Source of the DNA: Candidatus Gastranaerophilales bacterium
Lineage (GTDB): Bacteria; Cyanobacteriota; Vampirovibrionia; Gastranaerophilales; Gastranaerophilaceae
Direction: 5' to 3'
DNA: 7,857 nt
NCBI GenBank assembly: GCA_021202305.1
Contig: JAJQDG010000036.1
Span: 1-7,857 of the forward strand
Made by a program: the position numbers and the translations under genes. Shown here piece after piece: positions 1 through 5,520 of this stretch. The notes below the pieces were generated by a model. That model made no database searches, had not been told where the DNA came from, and saw only the letters and a program-made list of their open reading frames with translations. Position 1 is the first letter of the stretch. Each line of letters opens with the position of its first letter.

Positions 1-16
1 TACAAAAATTGTATCA

Positions 17-46
17 TAAAAAATAAAAATAGGGTTAAATGAACCT
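17..46 (-). terminator. Weak candidate terminator after eno
   Basis: Read on the minus strand after the enolase stop, GGTT (45-42) can pair with AACC (36-33) across a 5-nt loop, and a T-rich run, ATTTTTATTTTTT, follows. The stem is only 4 bp. The same GGTT could instead pair with AACC at 54-51, so the hairpin is weak. The position and the T tract are the main support. Confidence 0.28.
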
Positions 47-82
47 GTGCGGTTAAATTAAGCTGATTGACTCATAATAATG

Positions 83-1399
83 CTACACGCATTTTGTGCT
101 GCTAAAATTTTCAAAACAGTTGTTATATATTGCACCTGAACCTTTTAAATTTGAGAGTTTTAAATTTAATTCATATTCTATTTCAAGCAGCCTGTTGTAT
201 TTACAAATACGCTCTCCCCTTGAAATCGAACCCGTTTTTATAAACCCTGCATTCAGCCCGACAGCCAAATCCGAAATAAACGTGTCTTCCGTTTCACCCG
301 AGCGGTGCGAAATAATTGTTTTATATCCTGATTTTTGCGCCAGCATAAATGTATCTAAAGTTTCTGTCAGCGTGCCTATTTGATTTGGTTTAATTAAAAT
401 TGAATTTGCAAGATTGGTTTTTATTCCTTCTTTTAAAAGTTTAGAATTTGTTGCAAACAAATCATCTCCCACAAGAAGGATTTTTTTGCCCAATTTTTCC
501 GTTAAAATCTGCCAGCCCGAATAATCATTTTGCGCCATGCCGTCTTCAATTGAAATAATGGGATAATTTTCGGTAAGGTTTACCAGATATTCAAGCATAT
601 CCTCACTTGTAAGTTCAAGTTTTTCGTTTTTTAATATATATTTTTCATTATCATAAAACTCGCTTGAAGCTGTATCAAGAGCAATTTTTACATCAGATAA
701 AGAATAATTTGCACCCTTAATTGCTTCTAAAATTAAATCCAATGCTTCTTTTGACGTTTTTAAATCGGGGGCAAATCCGCCTTCATCGCCAACTTGAACA
801 TTATACCCCTTCTTTTTTAGAATATTTTTCAGCGTCCAAAAAATTTCCGCACACATTCTAACCCCGCTTGAAAATGTTTCAGCGCCGAGAGGAACTATCA
901 TAAATTCTTGAAAATCTAAACCGTTGCCGGCATGAACTCCGCCATTTATTATATTAACAAGCGGTATCGGGGTAATATTTGCATATATTCCCCCTAAATA
1001 CTTATAAAGAGGAATATTTAACAAAGCGGAAGCTGCGCGGGCAGCAGCCAGAGATACACTTAAAATTGCATTTGCGCCAAAATTTGATTTATTTTCTTCG
1101 CCGTCTGCTTCAATCATTAAATAATCAATAGACCTTTGTTCAATAACGGATTTATTTTCCAAAATTTTAGAAATTTTTGCATTGACGTTATTAACTGCAC
1201 AAAGAACACCGCGCCCGAAATAGACATTCTTTTCATTGTCGCGAAGTTCAAGCGCTTCATATTTTCCGACAGATGCGCCCGAAGGAACGGAAGCGGCACC
1301 TTTTATTCCGCAATTCAGTTCAATTTGCGCAAAAATCGCAGGATTGCCCCTTGAATCCAATATCTGCCTTGCCATGACTTTTTTAATTCTGCTTTTCAT
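83..1399 (-). CDS. eno: Enolase (phosphopyruvate hydratase)
   Basis: This is cytoplasmic enolase, which interconverts 2-phosphoglycerate and phosphoenolpyruvate in glycolysis using Mg2+. At 438 residues it has the usual bacterial length. The N-terminal capping loop with SGAS is at 40-43 and the barrel follows. Expected catalytic and metal-binding positions are all present: H156, E165 in the QEFM motif, E206 in GDEGG, D242, E285 in IEDGM, D312 in GDDLF, K337 in ILIKPNQIGT, the HRSGE loop from 365, and K388 in IKTGS. The ATG at 1399 is preceded by GGAG (1411-1408) with 8 nt spacing, and the N-terminus MKSRIKKVMARQILDSRGNP is canonical. Some positions differ from the commonest bacterial form (HAGNGLDFQEF, IKPNQ, RGERICKYNRLLEIE) but no key residue is lost. 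It is divergent from the HEAT-like gene, and no partner gene is visible on its strand. Confidence 0.97.
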   Translation of the reverse strand: MKSRIKKVMARQILDSRGNPAIFAQIELNCGIKGAASVPSGASVGKYEALELRDNEKNVYFGRGVLCAVNNVNAKISKILENKSVIEQRSIDYLMIEADGEENKSNFGANAILSVSLAAARAASALLNIPLYKYLGGIYANITPIPLVNIINGGVHAGNGLDFQEFMIVPLGAETFSSGVRMCAEIFWTLKNILKKKGYNVQVGDEGGFAPDLKTSKEALDLILEAIKGANYSLSDVKIALDTASSEFYDNEKYILKNEKLELTSEDMLEYLVNLTENYPIISIEDGMAQNDYSGWQILTEKLGKKILLVGDDLFATNSKLLKEGIKTNLANSILIKPNQIGTLTETLDTFMLAQKSGYKTIISHRSGETEDTFISDLAVGLNAGFIKTGSISRGERICKYNRLLEIEYELNLKLSNLKGSGAIYNNCFENFSSTKCV

Positions 1400-1507
1400 T
1401 TTTATATCTCCAAATAAATTTCTGCATGGTTTGTTGCAAGATACAATAAGATAACAGGACGATATTAAGATTGTATAAACAAAACCGGAATTATGATTTT
1501 TTTAGTT

Positions 1508-1513
1508 TATAAT
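1508..1513 (+). promoter_or_regulatory. -10 element (TATAAT) for the HEAT-like gene
   Basis: A perfect TATAAT lies 30 nt before the ATG at 1544. No recognisable -35 sits 16-18 bp upstream (the sequence there is around ccggaa), so only half a promoter is visible. It falls inside the in-frame upstream extension beginning at 1493, which argues against that earlier start. Confidence 0.33.
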
Positions 1514-1531
1514 TCAGAATATAGAACATGT

Positions 1532-1538
1532 AAAGGAG
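1532..1538 (+). promoter_or_regulatory. Ribosome binding site that sets the start at 1544
   Basis: AAAGGAG lies 5 nt before the ATG at 1544. The in-frame ATG at 1493 has no comparable site, so 1544 is preferred. Confidence 0.75.
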
Positions 1539-1543
1539 AAGAA

Positions 1544-1870
1544 ATGCAGGCAGTATTAGCAAAAGGCGCATTGAGAGAGATTAAAAACATTAAAGGCAGT
1601 TTAAGAGCTTTATTTGAAAATTTGGAAAACGCAGACAACAATAAAAAAAGCGAGATTGAAAACAGTATCGTAAGCTATGGCGAAAGCGCAATAGATTTTC
1701 TTATTGATAAATTGACAGGTTCAAAGGGCATTCAGCGCGGTGTTGCGGCAATGAGTCTTATCAGAATAGGTGAAGGCTCAATAAATTCATTAAAGCAGCT
1801 TGCCGAAACTGACAAAAATTATAGCTGGGTTGCTGATTATATAATTAAAGAAATAGAAGGGACATTCTAA
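1544..1870 (+). CDS. Small HEAT-like repeat protein, function unknown
   Basis: This is a 108-residue soluble protein that I do not recognise as a named family. It has no signal peptide or membrane segment. After a helical, charged N-terminus (residues 1-35) come two helical-hairpin units of HEAT type. One is around 36-58, with the pattern IENSIVSYGESAIDFLIDKL. The other is around 64-88, with GVAAMSLIRIGEGSINSLKQL; both carry the G-x-x-(A/S)-I-x-x-L signature between helices. A partial third helix covers about 94-105. Such repeats usually mediate protein-protein contacts, and no enzyme motif is visible. The start at 1544 is chosen over the in-frame ATG at 1493 because of its strong Shine-Dalgarno site and the TATAAT inside the extension. 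It is a single gene, divergent from eno. A hairpin terminator at 1991-2033 may end its transcript or belong to the next gene's leader. Confidence 0.8.
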   Translation: MQAVLAKGALREIKNIKGSLRALFENLENADNNKKSEIENSIVSYGESAIDFLIDKLTGSKGIQRGVAAMSLIRIGEGSINSLKQLAETDKNYSWVADYIIKEIEGTF

Positions 1871-1907
1871 TCCTTCGCTTATTATCCTTTAATCTTTCCT
1901 TATTTAT

Positions 1908-1968
1908 CGGGGAAACTATCCAATCGGGTAATATGTACAGCAAAAATAATCCACAAAGATAGTCCCCG
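1908..1968 (+). promoter_or_regulatory. Long-range bulged stem; candidate structured RNA leader
   Basis: CGGGG (1908-1912) plus ACTATC (1915-1920) pairs fully with GATAGT plus CCCCG (1958-1968), leaving only AA 1913-1914 bulged. This gives 11 bp closing a 37-nt loop. Inside and next to it, TCGGGTAAT and TCGGTAAT form an imperfect direct repeat (from 1924 and from 1969). A terminator hairpin follows 22 nt later, so the order resembles an aptamer plus expression platform. It does not match any riboswitch consensus I know. It could also be the 3' UTR of the upstream gene or a small RNA. Confidence 0.4.
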
Positions 1969-1990
1969 TCGGTAATGAAGATAGCTTTTT

Positions 1991-2033
1991 AAAAGTGCAT
2001 AATTCATTTAAAGATAAATGATATGCACTTTTT
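1991..2033 (+). terminator. Intrinsic terminator or attenuator before the SLH gene
   Basis: AAAAGTGCATA (1991-2001) pairs perfectly over 11 bp with TATGCACTTTT (2022-2032). After a 2-nt bulge an inner 7-bp stem, TCATTTA/TAAATGA, closes on the tetraloop AAGA (2011-2014). The run TTTTT ends at 2033. This is one of the best hairpins in the window. It either terminates the HEAT-like gene or attenuates the SLH gene, whose ribosome binding site begins 24 nt later. No convincing promoter is visible between this hairpin and that gene, which favours attenuation or read-through. Confidence 0.75.
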
Positions 2034-2056
2034 GCATATTCATAAATATTTACTTT

Positions 2057-2064
2057 AAAGGAGG
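2057..2064 (+). promoter_or_regulatory. Strong ribosome binding site that sets the start at 2069
   Basis: AAAGGAGG lies 4 nt before the ATG at 2069. The in-frame ATG at 2018 falls inside the terminator hairpin and would put 17 residues ahead of a perfectly good signal peptide, so it is not used. Confidence 0.85.
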
Positions 2065-2068
2065 AAAG

Positions 2069-3994
2069 ATGACTATTAGAAAAATCTTACTTACAGCAAC
2101 AATGGCTGCCACCGTCTTTGCCTTTACGGTTCCGGTCAGCTTTGCTGCATGCTCAACAGGAGGCGCGTGTCCTGTTGAATCAACACAGGCGGTAACACCG
2201 GACACTGCAACATGCCACAAATGCAAGGAAAAAAAGCAAAATTGCAAATGCAAAAAGGAAAAACGGGCAAAAAAGTGCGATCCCTGCCAGACGGGCGCAG
2301 CAGCTCCGTGCGACAGCTGCAAGCAGAAGGCAGATGATTGCAAATGCAAAAAAGATAAATGCCAGGCGCCGTGCTACGAACACAAAGACAATGTAAATCT
2401 TCAAACTTATTCTTACCCTAACGCGGTATATTCACCGGCAAATAACGCTGTACTCGGCGAATTTAATAATTCCGCAATAGTTAAGGATAATAACGGCGGA
2501 CTGGTTGCAGGCGTGCCGGTTGAAGATAGGTGCATAACCGGTGCAGCAGCACCTGTATTGGATGAAAAAATTCTTCCTAAATCGGACTGCTGTCCTGAGC
2601 CGAATATTCAATCACCTAACACAATGAAAGCCACATACAAAGAAATTGAACCGTGTTTAGATAAAAAATCCGATTGCGGGTGCGCAACAGGCGCTGCTTC
2701 CGGCATATTCGGTCAAAAATATCCGGATGTGCCAAACGGTTACTGGGCATCTGATGATATTAACCGTTTGACGGAACAATGCGTTGTTGTAGGGTATCCC
2801 GATAATCTTTTTAAACCTAATAAAAATATTTCCCGCGCCGAAATGGCATCTATGGTTGTAAAAGGATACAATCTTGAAAATACACCCATGACTACAGAGG
2901 GCGATTTTAAAGACGTTTCCAAAAATCATTGGGGATATGAAGCAATAAATAAAGGCGTTTCATCAGATATGCTTGCAGGACACCCTGACGGCAAATTTTA
3001 CCCCAATAATCCTATTACAAGAAGCGAAGCTATGACAATTATATCAAAAGGAATAAATTGTCCTATGGATTCATGCAAAGCAGATGAAATTTTGGGCAAA
3101 TATCAAGACGGCGCTCAGGTTCCTTCATGGGCAAGGGAATGCGTTGCAAAAGCAATAGATAACGGCGCCCTTAAAGACAGTGCCTCATCAAAAATAAGGC
3201 CGCAGGATAAGGCTACCCGCGCCGAAGTATCTTCAATGCTGCAAAATGTCAGAGTAGCAGGCGGATACGATGTAAATCAACCGACAAAAACCGCAATAGG
3301 GCCAAGCAAAGCAACCTTTGTTGAAAAAGAAACTCCTGTCTGCATACCAACTCTATCGCTTGAAATGAAAGATATTATTAACGCAAAAAATGCAAATGTC
3401 GGCGAAAGATTTGCCGCAGTAACAACCCATGAAATAACAATAAACGGCGTAACATATCCCGCAGGCAGTAAAGTATACGGCAAAGTAACGGAAGTTATAC
3501 GCCCTTCAAAGTGTGATGACGGCGGGCTAAAACTTTCATTCAATGAAATAGCGGGCTGCGACGGCTGCAAACAAACACTGCCCAAACAGGTTTTAAGCGC
3601 AAGGGTAGAAAAACAAAAAGATGTAAACGGAATAATCCGCTTCATTGAAATGCCGTTTACATTTGTAGGTTCAACTCTTGGAAACGTAGGACGTACAGTA
3701 GGCGGTATGCTTGTAGGGCTTGGAAACGCGTCTGAAGCTTTGTTTGATCAGGTAGGTACCGGTACCGGAGAGCTTTTCCAGGGAAATATAATGGCTGCGG
3801 GAAGAAGCTACGGCGATGGAATAAAAACCACTTTCAAAGCTCCTGTTGACCTTACAAGGACTGCATTATCAGGCACAATGGGACTTTTCCAGAACACAGG
3901 CGATGAGCTTACCTATCTTGTAGACGGCTCAGGTAACAGAATTTCAAGGGTAAACCCGAAAGAAAAAGTTACAATAGCATTCGGCAATAACTAA
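2069..3994 (+). CDS. Exported Cys-rich protein with three SLH domains
   Basis: A 641-residue secreted envelope protein. Residues 1-26 form a signal peptide with probable cleavage after SFA26; the Cys at 28 makes a lipoprotein variant conceivable, but Phe-Ala-Ala-Cys is a poor lipobox. Residues 49-102 are Cys/Lys-rich and duplicated with a 32-residue period. TGAAAP or a close variant recurs at 75, 157 and 207. Three SLH domains follow at about 217-270, 278-330 and 342-395, with typical F/Y-x-D-V, W, G-x-x-D/P-x-x-F-x-P and (S/T)RAE or RSE elements. The third is more degenerate. SLH domains bind cell-wall polymers or peptidoglycan, so surface anchoring is the likely role. Residues 429-480 look like a small beta domain (INGVTYPAGSKVYGKVTEV), and 530-610 is Gly-rich and amphipathic. 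I see no porin-like barrel or enzyme motif. There are 28 Cys in total. Three hairpins follow the gene. Confidence 0.88.
   Translation: MTIRKILLTATMAATVFAFTVPVSFAACSTGGACPVESTQAVTPDTATCHKCKEKKQNCKCKKEKRAKKCDPCQTGAAAPCDSCKQKADDCKCKKDKCQAPCYEHKDNVNLQTYSYPNAVYSPANNAVLGEFNNSAIVKDNNGGLVAGVPVEDRCITGAAAPVLDEKILPKSDCCPEPNIQSPNTMKATYKEIEPCLDKKSDCGCATGAASGIFGQKYPDVPNGYWASDDINRLTEQCVVVGYPDNLFKPNKNISRAEMASMVVKGYNLENTPMTTEGDFKDVSKNHWGYEAINKGVSSDMLAGHPDGKFYPNNPITRSEAMTIISKGINCPMDSCKADEILGKYQDGAQVPSWARECVAKAIDNGALKDSASSKIRPQDKATRAEVSSMLQNVRVAGGYDVNQPTKTAIGPSKATFVEKETPVCIPTLSLEMKDIINAKNANVGERFAAVTTHEITINGVTYPAGSKVYGKVTEVIRPSKCDDGGLKLSFNEIAGCDGCKQTLPKQVLSARVEKQKDVNGIIRFIEMPFTFVGSTLGNVGRTVGGMLVGLGNASEALFDQVGTGTGELFQGNIMAAGRSYGDGIKTTFKAPVDLTRTALSGTMGLFQNTGDELTYLVDGSGNRISRVNPKEKVTIAFGNN
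2213..2374 (+). repeat. In-frame 96-bp-period duplication encoding the Cys/Lys modules
   Basis: Residues 49-70 and 81-102 of the SLH protein share the pattern C-x2-C-K-x-K-x3-C-K-C-K-K-x-K-x4-C, offset by 32 residues. At DNA level TTGCAAATGCAAAAA occurs at 2242 and again at 2338, exactly 96 bp apart, which supports a tandem duplication followed by divergence. The spacer between modules is DPCQTGAAAP. Confidence 0.8.
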
Positions 3995-4011
3995 TAATTC
4001 ATAATAATAAA

Positions 4012-4033
4012 AAATGGGGCATACACCCTATTT
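4012..4033 (+). terminator. Hairpin 1 after the SLH gene
   Basis: AAATGGGG (4012-4019) pairs with CCCTATTT (4026-4033) over 8 bp, including one G-U, around a 6-nt loop. It starts 18 nt after the stop codon. No proper T run follows, so it may act as a 3'-end stabiliser or weak terminator. Confidence 0.4.
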
Positions 4034-4036
4034 AAA

Positions 4037-4063
4037 AAAGGAGCGCTTCACATAACCTCCTTT
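4037..4063 (+). other. Hairpin 2 after the SLH gene
   Basis: AAAGGAG (4037-4043) pairs perfectly with CTCCTTT (4057-4063) across a 13-nt loop. The left arm looks like a ribosome binding site but no start codon follows at a usable distance. The role is unknown. Confidence 0.4.
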
Positions 4064-4095
4064 AAAATAACGGGCTTTAAAAAGTCCGTTATTTT
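4064..4095 (+). terminator. Hairpin 3, probable intrinsic terminator after the SLH gene
   Basis: AAAATAACGG (4064-4073) pairs perfectly over 10 bp with CCGTTATTTT (4086-4095). The pairing can extend inward through a G-U and CTT/AAG. The stem ends in TTATTTTATT, which supplies a moderate T tract. It lies just upstream of the promoter for the next gene, so it separates two transcription units. Confidence 0.6.
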
Positions 4096-4105
4096 ATTAC
4101 GGTTA

Positions 4106-4134
4106 TTGCACAAAACAAATAAATAATGTAATAT
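4106..4134 (+). promoter_or_regulatory. Sigma70-type promoter for the LemA-like gene
   Basis: TTGCAC (4106-4111) and TAATAT (4129-4134) are separated by exactly 17 bp. The predicted start of transcription near 4141 leaves a very short leader that begins at the AAAGGAG ribosome binding site (4141-4147), 6 nt before the ATG. Confidence 0.5.
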
Positions 4135-4153
4135 TAATAAAAAGGAGAATAGA

Positions 4154-4735
4154 ATGGATGCAGCAGTTAGAATCTTACTGGGCGTAATAGCAGGAATTAT
4201 TTTTGGGCTTTTTGCAGCCGCTGCTTCAATAAAGAAAAAAGAGCAAAAACTGTTAATTGATTGGCAGCTTCTTTCTGACACGCTTAATATCAGATATTCA
4301 TGGCTGCAAAAATATCTAAGTGTTTGCGATAGATATATGAACAAATTTCATAGCGATATAGAAGCTCTAAATACCCTCATTATAAAAGCAATAAACGAAG
4401 AAAAGGATATCAAATTTCTAAATATGCGGCTTTTAAATGAAAACAATATCAACTACAAACTTGAAGCAATAAAAACTTCAATGGCAGATTATCCCTTAAT
4501 GGAAGGTGATTCTGAAATGCAGGGAATTATAAATTCAATTATTGAAAGCGAAATAGCTGTAGGAAAAGCTATACAAGCGTATAATAACAGCAATTTGCAA
4601 TATAAAATCTTCCTTGAAACATTCCCGATTTCAATAGTAACCTTTCTTTTAAACAAAAAAACCGATATACCGCCTTTTATGGTTACGCAGGCAAACGAGT
4701 TTGATGATAACTACATTGACGAAGACGAAATTTAA
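4154..4735 (+). CDS. Divergent LemA-like membrane protein
   Basis: A 193-residue protein with one N-terminal membrane segment (about residues 5-24, GVIAGIIFGLFAAAA core) followed by KKKEQK, then a long helical domain. The spacing of features fits the LemA family: an N-terminal anchor, helices, then a YP (113-114) that opens the helix carrying ESEIAVGKAIQAYN (131-144). The downstream FP (157-158) and the hydrophobic stretch ending IPPF resemble the family's YN-x-FP-x-LL-PxF tail. The first half lacks the usual well-conserved LemA pattern (NxLVxLRN, LIPNLV), so it is a distant member. An acidic tail, DDNYIDEDEI, ends the protein. The function of LemA proteins is not firmly known. The gene has its own promoter, and its stop codon overlaps that of convergent gatD. 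Confidence 0.65.
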   Translation: MDAAVRILLGVIAGIIFGLFAAAASIKKKEQKLLIDWQLLSDTLNIRYSWLQKYLSVCDRYMNKFHSDIEALNTLIIKAINEEKDIKFLNMRLLNENNINYKLEAIKTSMADYPLMEGDSEMQGIINSIIESEIAVGKAIQAYNNSNLQYKIFLETFPISIVTFLLNKKTDIPPFMVTQANEFDDNYIDEDEI

Positions 4736-5520
4736 TACTTTAGCTTTTTGGAATACTCGTGCGCATTATTTTCAATAGAATCGTCTAAACTTTCCAAAGG
4801 AATTTCGCATTTATATTTTCTTTTTAGTGCAAGCGAAAGCAGATAGTCTGCAAAAACGGGATTTTTGGGCAAAATAGAACCATGAAGGTATGTGCCGAAT
4901 ACATTTTTAAGTCTGGCACCTTCTGTTTTATCAACACCGTTATTGCCGTTACCCTTTAATACTTTTAAAAAAGGTTTTGTTTCCCCTTTTAAATATGTAA
5001 GCCCGCTATGATTTTCAAAGCCGACAACGGTTTTATTTTCCATATTAAAAGACCTGAATTCGTTATTTAAGGCAGGCGGAACAGTTTCTGTTTTTGGAAA
5101 AATACCCGTTACATTTCCTATAAAACGTTTTTTTCCAGCGACAGTATATATATCTAAAAGCCCTATACCGGAAAGCCTGTCTGCATCAAAAGGCTGATAA
5201 TATGCGCCTAAAAGCTGATACCCCCCGCAAATTCCCAAAAAAACAGCATTATCATTTGCAGCATCCATTAAAAAATTTTTATTTTTTAATAATTCCTTTG
5301 AAGCTGCAATTTGCTGCCCGTCTTGCCCCCCGCCGATAAAATAAATATCTGCAAAATCTGAGGGCATTCTGTCAAGCGCTTTTATATTTTTTACTTCAAC
5401 TTCAATTCCGCGCCATTTTGCTCTGTTAACAAGAGTTATAATATTGCCCAAATCGCCGTATATATTTAATAAATCGGGATAAAGGTGAACTATTGAAACA
5501 GAAAATTTAATTTGAGTCAT
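4732..5520 (-). CDS. gatD: GatD, glutaminase subunit of lipid II isoglutaminyl synthase
   Basis: A 262-residue CobB/CobQ-type class I glutamine amidotransferase. In the known MurT-GatD complex, GatD hydrolyses glutamine and passes ammonia to MurT, which amidates the D-glutamate of lipid II in the cytoplasm. Visible here are the N-terminal LYPDLLNIYGDLGN (13-26), FIGGGQDGQQ (61-70), the nucleophile C98 in GICGGYQLLG, FENHSG (168-173), GNGNNG (190-195), and H213 in GTYLHGSILPKNP. These are hallmarks of GatD rather than cobyric acid synthase. The ATG at 5520 is chosen over an in-frame TTG at 5532: it has GAGG (5528-5525) 4 nt upstream and overlaps the proS stop as TAATG, so translational coupling is likely. 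Unusually, murT is not adjacent on the upstream side. No terminator is visible at the convergent end. Confidence 0.9.
   Translation of the reverse strand: MTQIKFSVSIVHLYPDLLNIYGDLGNIITLVNRAKWRGIEVEVKNIKALDRMPSDFADIYFIGGGQDGQQIAASKELLKNKNFLMDAANDNAVFLGICGGYQLLGAYYQPFDADRLSGIGLLDIYTVAGKKRFIGNVTGIFPKTETVPPALNNEFRSFNMENKTVVGFENHSGLTYLKGETKPFLKVLKGNGNNGVDKTEGARLKNVFGTYLHGSILPKNPVFADYLLSLALKRKYKCEIPLESLDDSIENNAHEYSKKLKY

Noticed and set aside
96..383. Plus-strand open frames lying over eno, and similar frames opposite proS and the SLH gene
   Set aside because: They are antisense shadows of well-conserved genes and have no ribosome binding sites or recognisable domains.
1493..1543. Upstream in-frame ATG extending the HEAT-like protein by 17 residues
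   Set aside because: It has no ribosome binding site and contains a TATAAT. The ATG at 1544 has AAAGGAG at the right distance.
1908..1968. Match to a known riboswitch (c-di-GMP, c-di-AMP or glycine type)
   Set aside because: The conserved core motifs of those classes are not present. Only the bulged stem and GGGGAA-like bases resemble them.
2018..2068. Upstream in-frame ATG extending the SLH protein by 17 residues
   Set aside because: It lies in the terminator hairpin and would bury the strong ribosome binding site and the signal peptide.
2135..2155. Possible lipobox making the SLH protein a lipoprotein
   Set aside because: The residues before Cys28 are Ser-Phe-Ala-Ala. Phe at -3 is a poor fit, while SFA is a good signal peptidase I site.
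4014..4055. Tiny 13-codon ORF starting at ATG 4014
   Set aside because: It has no ribosome binding site and lies within the hairpin array.
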